Below, piece by piece: positions 9,301 to 17,768 of a DNA stretch of 64,000 nt. The notes beneath the pieces were generated by a model. That model saw nothing but the letters and a program-made list of their open reading frames with translations, was not told the DNA's origin and did not search any database. Made by a program: the position numbers and the translations under genes. Source of the stretch: LZORAL124-50-18 sp051208045 (GTDB lineage: Bacteria; Pseudomonadota; Gammaproteobacteria; Pseudomonadales; Oleiphilaceae); assembly GCA_051208045.1 (NCBI GenBank), contig JBPJFY010000015.1:30943-94942 (forward strand), written 5' to 3'. The stretch's first letter is position 1. Every line of letters starts with the position of its first letter.

Positions 9301-10074
9301 TTAGTTGCTGAGACTGATTCGTAATCCCGCCGCAGCTGCTATCGGTGATAATGAAACTGCCAGTGCCAGACCTGCCCCCATGATGGCAAAGTAGCCAGCT
9401 ACGGGCAGATTGTTGGCCGCTGCCTGTACCGTGCCGGTGCCAAAAATGAGCACGGGAATGTAGAGGGGTAACACCAACAACGAAATGAGTACCCCCCCCA
9501 TGCGCAATCCAACAGTCAAGGCTGCACCAATCGCACCGATTAAACTCAAAATAGGTGTACCTATTAATAACGTTAAACACAAAATAGTGATTTGATTACC
9601 ATCAAGATGCATCATAATTCCCAGCATGGGTGCCAGGAGGATCAAGGGCAATCCGGACACCAGCCAATGAGCAAACACTTTGGCGAGCACGATCAAAAAC
9701 AGCGGCTGTGGTGAGAGCGTCAACTGCTCCAGCGACCCGTCTTCAAAGTCTGCCCGGAACAGGGCATCCAGAGACAGCAGCGTTGAAAGTAAAGCAGCCA
9801 CCCAGACGACACCTGCGCCGGCAGCCTGAAGAAAGCTCTTGTCCGGACTCACGCCCAGCGGGAACAGGCTGACCACAATCACAAAAAAGAGCAACGGATT
9901 GGCCAGGTCCTGCCGTCGCCGGAACGCAAGCAACAGGTCACGGCGAATGACCAGACCGAACACCTTGGCCAAGCCGTTGTCCGGTGACGACTTCACCTGC
10001 ACGGTCATCGACTGCGCGGCTGCTTCCTGGTTTGGCGGGGTATCTATGGTCAAGCTACTCATGGTTAAGCCCAT
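9301..10074 (-). CDS. ccmB: CcmB, ABC transporter permease for cytochrome c maturation
   Basis: A membrane permease with six predicted helices and the family core VIRRDLLLAFRRRQDLANPLLFF. It pairs with the CcmA ATPase. Start choice is ambiguous. A GTG at 10080 overlaps the ccmA stop, the ATG at 10074 has AGGGTGAC just upstream and is chosen here, and an ATG at 10062 is also possible. All give an N-terminal extension of roughly 35-45 residues, polar and low in hydrophobics, before the conserved core. Confidence 0.93.
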   Translation of the reverse strand: MGLTMSSLTIDTPPNQEAAAQSMTVQVKSSPDNGLAKVFGLVIRRDLLLAFRRRQDLANPLLFFVIVVSLFPLGVSPDKSFLQAAGAGVVWVAALLSTLLSLDALFRADFEDGSLEQLTLSPQPLFLIVLAKVFAHWLVSGLPLILLAPMLGIMMHLDGNQITILCLTLLIGTPILSLIGAIGAALTVGLRMGGVLISLLVLPLYIPVLIFGTGTVQAAANNLPVAGYFAIMGAGLALAVSLSPIAAAAGLRISLSN

Positions 10075-10076
10075 TG

Positions 10077-10727
10077 TCACCCTAAACTCAGTTTGGTGAA
10101 GGTCACCGGCTGGTCAGCCTGTGTACCACATCGTAGATTCATTTCATGGTGAGTTGTCATCACGATGGCCCCACCTGCCGCAGCCCGGCTGACTAGCAAC
10201 TGCTCCAGCTCTGCTACACCTTTTTTATCAATCGCCGTGAAAGCCTCGTCAAGAATCCACAGTGGCTCATCGGAAAGATGCAGCCTGGCCAGCGCAACGC
10301 GACGCTGTTGGCCAGCAGACAAGCTGTGGCACGGAACATCCTCGTACCCTTTCAGGCCGACCTTGTGCAGTGCGCTGATCATCGTATCAACAGAAACTCG
10401 CCGATGCATCCCCACCAATATTCGCAGGTTCTCCAAGGGGTTCAGCATGTGCTTAACCGCCGCTTTATGCCCGAGGTAGAGCATATTGCACTGATACTCG
10501 GCCCGATCGTCGGAAATCTCTTTTCCCTGCCAGGTCACGGAACCTTCGTAGGCAGCGGAAATACCACTGATGATCCGCAGCAGGGTCGTTTTTCCCGCGC
10601 CATTCGGGCCTTCGACCTGTATAATTTCACCCTGCCGGACAGAAAAATTCAACGCTTCAAACAGCACACGTTCGTCCCGCTCACAAAACAAATTTTTGGC
10701 TTCTAACAATACAGACTGTGCTGACAA
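10077..10727 (-). CDS. ccmA: CcmA, heme exporter ABC ATPase
   Basis: A 216-residue ABC ATPase. Walker A is GPNGAGKTT (about residues 40-48), the signature is LSAGQQRR, Walker B is LWILDEAF, and the switch histidine is in MTTHHE. ATP hydrolysis drives release of holo-CcmE from CcmCDE. The only start that gives a full N-terminus is TTG at 10727, supported by GGAAGGTCACC upstream. First gene of the ccm operon, divergent from the second fliK-like gene. Confidence 0.95.
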   Translation of the reverse strand: MSAQSVLLEAKNLFCERDERVLFEALNFSVRQGEIIQVEGPNGAGKTTLLRIISGISAAYEGSVTWQGKEISDDRAEYQCNMLYLGHKAAVKHMLNPLENLRILVGMHRRVSVDTMISALHKVGLKGYEDVPCHSLSAGQQRRVALARLHLSDEPLWILDEAFTAIDKKGVAELEQLLVSRAAAGGAIVMTTHHEMNLRCGTQADQPVTFTKLSLG

Positions 10728-10766
10728 GGTGACCTTCCGACCGAAATACCGACGCGCAAAGCGCCC

Positions 10767-10795
10767 ATTATAATCAAAATCCTTACCAATTTTGG
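10767..10795 (-). promoter_or_regulatory. possible sigma-70 promoter for the ccm operon
   Basis: On the minus strand a perfect TATAAT (10767-10772) lies about 40 bp before the ccmA start. The -35 region at 17 bp spacing (CCAAAA) is poor, so the call rests mainly on the -10 box and its position in the divergent gap. Confidence 0.35.
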
Positions 10796-10840
10796 ATTAA
10801 TTTTTGGAAGTGTTTCCGGTCGCGCAAGGTATCAAGGATC

Positions 10841-10856
10841 AGGCGCTCACAGTGCA
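10841..10856 (+). promoter_or_regulatory. possible sigma-54 (-24/-12) promoter for the second fliK-like gene
   Basis: AGGCGCT-N4-GTGCA keeps the obligatory GG-N10-GC spacing of RpoN promoters and lies about 57 bp before the ATG at 10913. The -24 box matches TGGCACG at only four of seven positions, so this is weaker than the three similar sites in the main flagellar region. Confidence 0.4.
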
Positions 10857-10912
10857 AATCATCGCCTTAAAGGCTAAGCTAGTAAGACAGCCATTCAAGA
10901 ACGAACTCAGCC

Positions 10913-13057
10913 ATGAGTAACGAGATCCCACCACAGATTCCTCCGGCGCAGCGCACGACGTCGCCATCACCCACTGGATCTGTACACCCCACACCAAATG
11001 TTCCACAGCAATCGGCCCGCCCGGAAACGGCTGCCCTTTCTGCCGATCTGGTTAAAAATCTACAGCAAGCCGGCCTGGAGCCTGGACGTTCCTATCTGGC
11101 GCAGGTGGAGACGATTGTGGGCAGCCGCTCCCAAGAAGCCACGGCGATGCAGGCGATTTTGCGTATATCCACCGCGAACCGGTTCCTGGTTGAAACCCAT
11201 GTCCCGTTGAAAGCTGGCGATGCGGTCTGGGTAAAAGCGGCTGAGAACAATCAGCTGCTGGTACGATTGCGTGACAATGCAACCACCCCAATTGACCGCG
11301 CCACGCTTGCCAAACTCATCAGTGAAATCATGCCCCGGCAGCAGACACTTACGCACACATTGAATTCGCTGATCACCGGCATCACACAGAACCAGCTCAG
11401 AGGATTCAGCCAGAGTGCCTTGAATCTGGTCGTTAAGCTGATTGCAGATTTGCCGAATCTTCAACTGTCTGCCGGCCAGTCCGCAGAAGCCGCCAAACTG
11501 GCGACCGCCATGATCGTCAAAGGGAATCTCATGCCTCGGGCACTGCAGTCTCTGGCTGGCCAATCTCCAGCGAATCCGGCTGGCCCGATAAATCAAGCGT
11601 CTTCCGCTCAAACAGGTGCTCATCCGGCACAAGGCACATCAGGCAAAGTCCCGGACAATTTTGCTGCCGCGGTGCAGCGCTCGCTAACCACGCTGCTGAA
11701 AAATACCGCTACATCGGAATCCCGGGAGGGTGTCATCAAACTCACGCCGGATTTACGAAACGCGTTAACGAGTCTCGCAGACCGAATGGGAGCCCCAAAG
11801 GCGGGTCCGTCACCCCAGAACTCGCTGAAAGCGATATTGGGCGCAGCGAACCAATTGAATGCTGCTATCCGGGAACTGGCCATGACTACCCGGCAGCACC
11901 TCACCGCCCCATCAGCACAGCTACCCGCGACAAGCCCTAAACCAGCGCTCATCGCCCAGACTCTTCAAAAAAGCATCGACAGCGCGCTCAAACCGTTGCA
12001 GAGCCTGAGCACACTCGATATCGGATCGCGAACGGGCGTTGCAGGTACGCCGTCTCACTCTGCCACGCCGATTTCCCCCGTGCTTACCAGCCTTTCTGGA
12101 AAAGCTCTTCAGGGCATACCGGCCAATCTCTTACCTGCCGTGGCAAACACAGCGCAGGCAAGCCTGCAGCTAGCGATTGCGCTGGATAAATCGATCTCTA
12201 CCGAGGTGGTCAAATCGATGGTGCAACGATCCGGCGGGGTGACAGAAGCAACGCTTCGTCAAATGGCTTTAGGGGAGAGTCACACACTCGCCACAAAAAC
12301 ACAGACCAGTTCCCCCCCCCTGCCCGGAGATATGAAAACCAATTTGCTTCAACTCATGCGTGCACTGGACCTGTTGAGCCGTCCGCCGCCACACCCTGGC
12401 GCGCTTGCCGACAGCACAGCTTCAGGCGCGACCGCCGCCACGTCAGGTGTTGTTGCCAACCCGGCGGTGTTGGGAGCAACCAATCCGGAGCTGATGGCTA
12501 CCCCCTTTGACTTTCCCAAATTCGCCAGCGCTCAGGCCAGCCGGGCTCGTCATTACCAGGTCGACCTGACCGTGGGTGAAGCGTTGCGTCAATTGGCTGG
12601 GGCGCTCAATCGGATACAATTCAATCAACTCAACAGTCTTTACCAGGCGCAAACCCAAACCACAGACACTGCCCAGGTACAAACCTGGCTGTTTGACCTG
12701 CCGGTCGTGGTGGATGGTAAACAGACAGAACCGCTCCAGCTCCGCCTTGAAAAGGAAACACCCCGGAAAGAGGCAGCAAAGAAGAAGTTGGGGAGCCAGT
12801 GGAAGATTACGCTGGGCTTTGACTTCGCGCCCATGGGGCCGATCCAGGTCGAATTACGCTTCAGAAATAACGCACTGGATTCAACAATTTGGGCGCGTGA
12901 TGCCAGCACACTCCGATTAATCCATCAGGAAGTGCCCAAATTCCGTCAGCAATTGCTTGATTTGGGTGTCGACGTCAAGGATATTGCCTGCCAGCGAGGC
13001 ATGCCCAGGCGCGCTTCAGGACCAATTGAGCATCGCCTTGTCGATATTCACACGTGA
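10913..13057 (+). CDS. FliK-like flagellar hook-length control protein (second copy)
   Basis: A 714-residue protein. The first ~500 residues are rich in Ala, Pro, Ser, Thr and Gln and predicted to be largely disordered. The last ~180 residues are compact and look like the FliK C-terminal Flg_hook domain (GSQWKITLGFDFAPMGPIQ, then VELRFRNNALDSTIWA). FliK-type proteins measure hook or needle length and switch export specificity through the FlhB cytoplasmic domain. The next gene is an FlhB-C-like protein, which supports a working pair. It differs strongly in sequence from the fliK at 52957-54819. Whether it acts on the flagellum or elsewhere is unknown. Confidence 0.8.
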   Translation: MSNEIPPQIPPAQRTTSPSPTGSVHPTPNVPQQSARPETAALSADLVKNLQQAGLEPGRSYLAQVETIVGSRSQEATAMQAILRISTANRFLVETHVPLKAGDAVWVKAAENNQLLVRLRDNATTPIDRATLAKLISEIMPRQQTLTHTLNSLITGITQNQLRGFSQSALNLVVKLIADLPNLQLSAGQSAEAAKLATAMIVKGNLMPRALQSLAGQSPANPAGPINQASSAQTGAHPAQGTSGKVPDNFAAAVQRSLTTLLKNTATSESREGVIKLTPDLRNALTSLADRMGAPKAGPSPQNSLKAILGAANQLNAAIRELAMTTRQHLTAPSAQLPATSPKPALIAQTLQKSIDSALKPLQSLSTLDIGSRTGVAGTPSHSATPISPVLTSLSGKALQGIPANLLPAVANTAQASLQLAIALDKSISTEVVKSMVQRSGGVTEATLRQMALGESHTLATKTQTSSPPLPGDMKTNLLQLMRALDLLSRPPPHPGALADSTASGATAATSGVVANPAVLGATNPELMATPFDFPKFASAQASRARHYQVDLTVGEALRQLAGALNRIQFNQLNSLYQAQTQTTDTAQVQTWLFDLPVVVDGKQTEPLQLRLEKETPRKEAAKKKLGSQWKITLGFDFAPMGPIQVELRFRNNALDSTIWARDASTLRLIHQEVPKFRQQLLDLGVDVKDIACQRGMPRRASGPIEHRLVDIHT

Positions 13058-13080
13058 AGCGGACGCCTGCAGGAGAAGCT

Positions 13081-13386
13081 ATGACTGACCAAACCACCTC
13101 CCCACAGCCCAAGGCAGCCATTGCGCTCAAATACGATGAGCAAACAGCACCCAAGGTGAAAGCAAAGGGGGAGGCAGAAGTCGCCGAAGAAATCATTCGT
13201 ATTGCGCGCGAGCACGATATCCCGCTTTATGAAAATGCAGAACTGGTAAAAGCACTTTCCACTCTGGAACTCGGCGATGAAATACCTGAAATGCTCTATC
13301 GCATCGTGGCGGAAGTCATCGCTTTCGCGTTCTATCTCAAAGGCAAAGTGCCCGAGGGCTTTCACCCGGAAGATTCCGAGGGATGA
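13081..13386 (+). CDS. FhlB, orphan FlhB cytoplasmic-domain homologue (EscU/YscU/HrcU family)
   Basis: A 101-residue soluble protein covering only the C-terminal cytoplasmic part of FlhB: IALKYDEQTAPKVKAKG, then IAREHDIPLYENAELVKAL and ELGDEIPEMLYRIVAEVIAF. The autocleavage NPTH motif and the membrane domain are absent. The ATG at 13081 follows CAGGAGAAGCT and is better than the in-frame start at 13054, which overlaps the previous gene. FhlB proteins can partly replace the FlhB C-terminal fragment in some bacteria, and here it follows a FliK-like partner by 23 bp. Confidence 0.88.
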   Translation: MTDQTTSPQPKAAIALKYDEQTAPKVKAKGEAEVAEEIIRIAREHDIPLYENAELVKALSTLELGDEIPEMLYRIVAEVIAFAFYLKGKVPEGFHPEDSEG

Positions 13387-13427
13387 AAGCCCAGCTGCCT
13401 AATGGTAAGTTCCAAACAGCCTTCCCA

Positions 13428-13862
13428 CTATTCGCAGGCGAAGGTTTTTCGGTTCTCTAGTTTGTTGCCACCATCGCTGAACACATACTCCTTACACTCG
13501 GCCAGTAACTTGTCGTTAGCCTTTGCACGGTATTTCCAGATGACCTGATCGCCCAAATCTTCTATATCCGCCGGGTGTCGACCATTATTGGCTTTCACCA
13601 CTTTTTCCATGGCTTTTCGTCCCTTCACATGCTTGTCATACCATGCCTGACGCTTTTCATCGGAGGCTTTATCCTTTTGATCCTGCTTCACTTTGCGAGA
13701 GCACATACGTTCCATTTTCTTCTGCATTTTTGCGTCCATTTTGGCGATCTCCGCCGGATCACAGTTCATTACGCCGGATCCCGCCGTCACTGTGGAGAGT
13801 GGCGTCATGGTTACCGCTGCCGTCACAATACCGGTCATCAGGAAAGCTTTTATTTTCATCAT
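13428..13862 (-). CDS. small secreted protein of unknown function
   Basis: About 144 residues, not recognised. The N-terminus (KIKAFLMTGIVTAAVTM) is a clear signal sequence. The mature part is very rich in Lys, Met, Asp and Glu (for example KMDAKMQKKMERMCSRKVK) with a few Cys (NCDP, MCSRK, AECKE, FACE). A paired disulfide arrangement is possible. The start is placed at 13862 because GAGG lies 7 bp upstream; an ATG one codon later is equally possible. It converges on fhlB and diverges from the desaturase gene. Confidence 0.7.
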   Translation of the reverse strand: MMKIKAFLMTGIVTAAVTMTPLSTVTAGSGVMNCDPAEIAKMDAKMQKKMERMCSRKVKQDQKDKASDEKRQAWYDKHVKGRKAMEKVVKANNGRHPADIEDLGDQVIWKYRAKANDKLLAECKEYVFSDGGNKLENRKTFACE

Positions 13863-13919
13863 TATCGCGCCTCGTAGGAATGTTCTCATCGTTTAATCAG
13901 GTATAGTTCCTGCCGGATT

Positions 13920-13936
13920 ATTGGTCAAATACCAAT
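13920..13936. promoter_or_regulatory. inverted repeat, possible operator upstream of the desaturase
   Basis: ATTGGT-CAAAT-ACCAAT is a perfect 6-bp inverted repeat with a 5-bp centre. It lies in the divergent gap between the small secreted protein gene and the desaturase, 21 bp upstream of the -35 box of the likely desaturase promoter. The binding protein is unknown; DesT/FabR-type regulators control desaturases in relatives, but this site does not resemble their known operators. Confidence 0.4.
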
Positions 13937-13957
13937 CTGCCGCGAGAGATGGACGGG

Positions 13958-13985
13958 TTGACAAACACGCCCATTTCCCTATTGT
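13958..13985 (+). promoter_or_regulatory. likely sigma-70 promoter for the desaturase-reductase pair
   Basis: A consensus TTGACA (13958-13963) is followed after 16 bp by TATTGT (13980-13985), 42 bp before the desaturase ATG. Confidence 0.5.
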
Positions 13986-14027
13986 GTGCATCCGCCTTAC
14001 AACTGTACCTTTTTTTTGAGCACCGCT

Positions 14028-15203
14028 ATGGCCGATATCACGCAATACACCGTACCCGACTATGACGAGATTCATCAGGCGTTTGAGCAAATCAAAGCAC
14101 GACATCGGGCAGATCTCGGCGAACGTGACGTGAACTACATTAAACGGTTGCGTTTTGTCAGCCGCTGTTGTGAGGTCATCGGGCGCGGGTTGATCTGGAT
14201 TCTCCCCGGACCGTTTGCGCTTATTGGTGTTCCGTTTTTGTTTTTGCATCGCAATATTGAAGCCATCGAAATCGGACACAATGTGTTGCACGGTCAATAC
14301 GATACACTGCCTGAAATTCCTCAGTTTCACTCACGACAGTTTCGCTGGAAGGCCCCCATTGATGAAGCGGCCTGGCGACAGGAGCACAACGCTGTGCACC
14401 ATGTGCACACCAACGTTCATGAAAAAGACCCGGATCTGTCCCACGGTATCCTTCGCACGAACAGCCGAATTCCCCATACCACCTGGCATTACTTTCAAGT
14501 GCCCTTCTATCTCGGCTATGTGTACCCCTTCATGCTCTACAACTTTAATGCCCAGAACCTGGGAATGAATGATCAGTTTCGGGAAAAACATTTCCCGCTC
14601 GGGAACACGGGCTACGCCACTTTTGATAATCCAGAGATGCTTAGCCCGGAAGAAATAAAAAAACGTGATCGACGATCTATCTGGCGCGTACTCGCCAAAG
14701 AGTACGTTGCGTTTCCACTTTTCGCCGCGTTGACCGGGCACAGCTTTATCAAGGTTTTTCTCTGTAACCTGTTAGCAGACGTACTCAATAACTACTGGAT
14801 CGCCTTTACCATCCAAGCCACACACTTGACCGAGCCGTTACAGCCCGACTCCGCCGTGGAGCACAAAGGAAAATGGTATGTCTCTCAGCTGGATTCATCG
14901 GTCAATTTCAAGGGCACCCGCCTGCAGAGCATCCTGTGGGGACATCTGAATTACCAGGTGGAGCATCACCTGTATCCCGACATTCCGGCCCATCGATACC
15001 CGGATATTGCTCGGGAAGTGAAAGCACTGTGTCGCAAGTATGATTTGCCCTACAAGGTCAATGAGAGCTGGTTCAGCGCAATTCGAAATTACGTGGGTTT
15101 GCTGTGGCGCTTTTCGTTCAAAGACGCCCAAAGCGACACGGCATCATCCTTTCTGGAGCGCAAAACACGAATGATGACGGAGGCACGCACCCATGCCCGT
15201 TAG
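14028..15203 (+). CDS. membrane fatty acid desaturase, DesA3-like acyl-CoA desaturase
   Basis: A 391-residue membrane di-iron desaturase with the three histidine boxes: HNVLHG (about residues 85-90), EHNAVHHVHTN (about 120-130) and QVEHHLYP (about 310). The first and second boxes resemble mycobacterial DesA3 stearoyl-CoA delta-9 desaturases. The enzyme inserts a cis double bond into acyl chains using O2 and electrons from a reductase, and the next gene overlaps by 11 bp and encodes such a reductase. The ATG at 14028 starts MADITQYTVPDYDEI; the longer open frame from 13986 runs into the promoter. Regiospecificity cannot be read from sequence. Confidence 0.9.
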   Translation: MADITQYTVPDYDEIHQAFEQIKARHRADLGERDVNYIKRLRFVSRCCEVIGRGLIWILPGPFALIGVPFLFLHRNIEAIEIGHNVLHGQYDTLPEIPQFHSRQFRWKAPIDEAAWRQEHNAVHHVHTNVHEKDPDLSHGILRTNSRIPHTTWHYFQVPFYLGYVYPFMLYNFNAQNLGMNDQFREKHFPLGNTGYATFDNPEMLSPEEIKKRDRRSIWRVLAKEYVAFPLFAALTGHSFIKVFLCNLLADVLNNYWIAFTIQATHLTEPLQPDSAVEHKGKWYVSQLDSSVNFKGTRLQSILWGHLNYQVEHHLYPDIPAHRYPDIAREVKALCRKYDLPYKVNESWFSAIRNYVGLLWRFSFKDAQSDTASSFLERKTRMMTEARTHAR

Positions 15204-16302
15204 CCAGAATACGTTCGTCTACCGAAAGTTCATTCAATGGCTGGGGCGAGACCGGCTTGCGTATTTGACGAGCAACACCTTGAATGCCGTGACCACGAAC
15301 CTCAGCCCGTTCCTCTGGACCCTGGAATGCAAGGCCATTGTGCTGACTATCCGCCCCGAGACCACGGATACCGTCTCCGTGGAGTTATTGCCCAACCAGA
15401 ATTTCAGCTCACCTCGCCCCGGTCAACACATTGAAATCGCGGTGGATCTAAAAAACTCCGGGGAAATTACCAAGCGCTGCTATTCCATCACGCATGCTTC
15501 CCCGGAATCCATCACCATCACCGTGAAACGTAAACGCGGTGGTGAGGTCTCGCAGTGGATTCACCGGTGTTTGCAGCCCGGGGCCCTGCTCACGATTTCT
15601 GCACCGCGGGGCCAGTTCACCTACCAGGAGCAACCCCGGGTAAAGATGATTTGCGCAGGTTCCGGTATCACACCGGTGTTTGCTTTATTGCAGCAGATAG
15701 AACGTCAGCGCAATTCGCTCACTCAGGGCCCCGATGTCCGCTTGTTTTACCGCAGCCAGCGACCGGAAAACACCATTTTCCTGTCAGCGCTACAGCGGCA
15801 CATCCAGGCACCTCAGTACCACTTCAGTTATTCGCAAGGAGATGATGCCGTCCCTCATGACACACTGACAGACGAGTTACGACGCCATTGTCCGATCTCA
15901 CCCGAGGACACAGTCTACCTTTGCGGTCCGGCTTCTTTTCGAAATGCCGTACTTCACTATCTGCGGACAATCGATTTTGATCTGAATCGCGTGATTCTGG
16001 AGAATTTTGGGCCCATGACTGCCGGAAACGAGCAGTCGACCGAAGGCGCTTACACAGGGCAATCCACGGTGACGTTGGGCAGCAGAAATCTCAGCTTTAC
16101 GCTGGACAGCAGTGAACAGACACTTACACTGCTGGAAGCTGCCGAAGCAGCGGGGATAAATTTGGAGCACGGGTGCCGTTCCGGGATGTGTGGGACCTGC
16201 AAAACCCGACTGGTTGAAGGACGGGTAACGGGCAATCAGCTGGGCGACCACATTTACCCCTGTACCAGCTATGCGGCCTCACCGCAGATTGTGTTGGAGT
16301 GA
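15193..16302 (+). CDS. ferredoxin reductase with C-terminal 2Fe-2S domain (desaturase electron donor)
   Basis: A 369-residue flavoprotein. After ~50 N-terminal residues comes an FNR-like FAD domain (RCYSIT, about residue 94), then an NAD(P)H-binding domain (AGSGITP and CGPASF), and a plant-type 2Fe-2S ferredoxin domain at the C-terminus with CRSGMCGTC and a final Cys in YPCTSY. It would pass electrons from NAD(P)H through FAD and the iron-sulfur cluster to the upstream desaturase. Overlap with that gene supports tight co-expression and matches DesC or Rv3230c type partners. Confidence 0.9.
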   Translation: MPVSQNTFVYRKFIQWLGRDRLAYLTSNTLNAVTTNLSPFLWTLECKAIVLTIRPETTDTVSVELLPNQNFSSPRPGQHIEIAVDLKNSGEITKRCYSITHASPESITITVKRKRGGEVSQWIHRCLQPGALLTISAPRGQFTYQEQPRVKMICAGSGITPVFALLQQIERQRNSLTQGPDVRLFYRSQRPENTIFLSALQRHIQAPQYHFSYSQGDDAVPHDTLTDELRRHCPISPEDTVYLCGPASFRNAVLHYLRTIDFDLNRVILENFGPMTAGNEQSTEGAYTGQSTVTLGSRNLSFTLDSSEQTLTLLEAAEAAGINLEHGCRSGMCGTCKTRLVEGRVTGNQLGDHIYPCTSYAASPQIVLE

Positions 16303-16318
16303 GCTTGAACTGCCTGCG

Positions 16319-16723
16319 TCAGGCACTCACGCGTACCTGCCCTTTTTGCTGTTTGCCATACACGGCTCTCACCAGTTGCGCTTCCGGCTTGGACAGCCCG
16401 CAGCTGGCGACCAGATCTTCGATCTCAGCCCCCAGCCCAACTAACCGGGACGCTTCGGTATAGGAAACGCGGCTGGGGTCATCCCGCATCATTTCATCGA
16501 CTTTGGTGATAAAGTTTCTGAACTCACCGTCAAACTGAAGCAGCCGTTTTCCCACACCGATCGATGCATTGGACACCCCTTTCATCTCCTTTTGCACCAG
16601 ATTGACATCATTCTTCAGCTCCCGTTTCAGCTGGTTCAGTTCTTTACGCTGCATTACCAGCGCCACGGTCATCAGTCCGAACGTGAGCGCTACCACCAGA
16701 AGGGACCAGTCAATTGATTGCAT
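16319..16723 (-). CDS. DUF2802 domain protein
   Basis: A 134-residue protein with one N-terminal membrane helix (about residues 6-24), a coiled-coil segment (KELNQLKRELKNDVNLVQKEMK) and a C-terminal helical domain resembling a DNA-binding fold (TEASRLVGLGAEIEDLVASCGLSKPEAQLV). In Pseudomonas a DUF2802 protein follows cheW at the end of the motility region, and the same pair is found here. Its function is not known. Confidence 0.82.
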   Translation of the reverse strand: MQSIDWSLLVVALTFGLMTVALVMQRKELNQLKRELKNDVNLVQKEMKGVSNASIGVGKRLLQFDGEFRNFITKVDEMMRDDPSRVSYTEASRLVGLGAEIEDLVASCGLSKPEAQLVRAVYGKQQKGQVRVSA

Positions 16724-17041
16724 TTTTTCTTCCTCGTGTTAAATCCGGACAGGTTTTTGACAGGTGTCGATCAGATTATGCGCGGGAGACAATTTTTTGT
16801 CAGTACCGCCATCACTAGAGGATTAATGCAATTGCCTTGCCAGCTTCGCCGCAGGAGCCCAGCTCCCGGAAAGAAAACCAGCTCCCGGAAACAAAAAAAG
16901 GGCTGAGAATCAGCCCCGGTGAGATCTAAACTGCAGATACAATCAGCACAAAATAAAAGTACCTGAAAAACCTGAATATACACTTTCAGGCAATATCACC
17001 ATCCGTGTGAAAGAAAGAATTCGTTAACTGGCATCAAGAGA
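16724..17041. other. intergenic region between cheW and the DUF2802 gene
   Basis: A 318-bp gap with no convincing gene. It contains the cheW terminator (16893-16917) and a short direct repeat of AGCTCCCGGAAA (16861 and 16880). A promoter for the DUF2802 gene must lie here if the terminator is efficient, but I see no clear -10/-35 pair. Confidence 0.6.
16893..16917 (-). terminator. rho-independent terminator after cheW
   Basis: Read on the minus strand, GGGCTGA and TCAGCCC form a perfect 7-bp stem with a 3-nt loop, followed by seven T residues. It ends the cheW transcript about 125 bp after the stop codon. Confidence 0.8.
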
Positions 17042-17530
17042 TCAAAATGCGCCCATATCGGCCCATTCTTCTTCGGTCAACAGCTTTTCAAACTCGACAA
17101 GAATAATCAGCTCGCCATTTTTGTTGCATACCCCTTGAATGAATTTCGCACTTTCTTCATTACCCACATTCGGAGCAGTTTCTACTTCGGACTGCCGGAG
17201 GTAAACCACCTCCGCCACCGAATCGACAAGAATGCCAAGCACCTGCCCCGCCACTTCGATGACCACAATTCGGGTATGATCAGACACTTCCGCATCGGAT
17301 AAGCCAAATCTCCGGCGGGTATCAATGACCGTCACCACGTTGCCGCGGAGATTGATGATGCCCAACACGTAATCAGGCGCACCCGGCACGGGGGCAATTT
17401 CAGTGTAACGCAGGACTTCCTGAATCTGCATTACGTTTATCCCATATGTCTCGTCATCCAGACGAAAAGTGACATATTGCAGAATCGGATCATCCATACC
17501 CTGTCCGCCATGAGCGCTATTAGAAGACAT
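17042..17530 (-). CDS. cheW: CheW, chemotaxis coupling protein
   Basis: A 162-residue CheW with the two intertwined beta-barrel subdomains: YVTFRLDDETYGINVMQIQEVLR, GAPDYVLGIINLRGNVVTVIDTR and VVEVAGQVLGILVDSVAEVV. It couples receptors to CheA. The start has GAGGAAGTGGG upstream. With the DUF2802 gene it corresponds to the Pseudomonas pair that normally follows parC-parP, but here about 15 kb of other genes lies between them. It probably works with the cheYZAB system. Confidence 0.95.
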   Translation of the reverse strand: MSSNSAHGGQGMDDPILQYVTFRLDDETYGINVMQIQEVLRYTEIAPVPGAPDYVLGIINLRGNVVTVIDTRRRFGLSDAEVSDHTRIVVIEVAGQVLGILVDSVAEVVYLRQSEVETAPNVGNEESAKFIQGVCNKNGELIILVEFEKLLTEEEWADMGAF

Positions 17531-17710
17531 GAACCCACTTCCTCAAAATTGAATAATGCCAATCAGCATCCGAGTTGTTCGTTTATACGATGATGAATCG
17601 TTCAAGACCATAGTTTCGTTCAAGATTACACTTAATGATAGAACAGGTTACTGCAGGTGCCAGTGAAAACAGGAAAATAGCGGAAATTTGGCTGAACGTG
17701 GCGGAGGAAG

Positions 17711-17738
17711 AGCGAGGACGCTCGCAGGCTTCCTCGCT
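17711..17738 (-). terminator. possible terminator hairpin after the first AdeT-like gene
   Basis: AGCGAGGA and TCCTCGCT form a perfect 8-bp inverted repeat with a 12-nt loop, 31 bp past the stop codon at 17769. The following minus-strand bases are pyrimidine-rich but not a clean T tract. Confidence 0.45.
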
Positions 17739-17768
17739 GATTGACTGATGCTGGCTTATGTCAGACGA

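Noticed and set aside
17535..17560. Possible sigma-54 site upstream of cheW (CGGATGC-N4-TGGCA)
   Set aside because: GG-N10-GC spacing fits but the -24 box matches only at GG, and the start would fall almost on the ribosome binding site.
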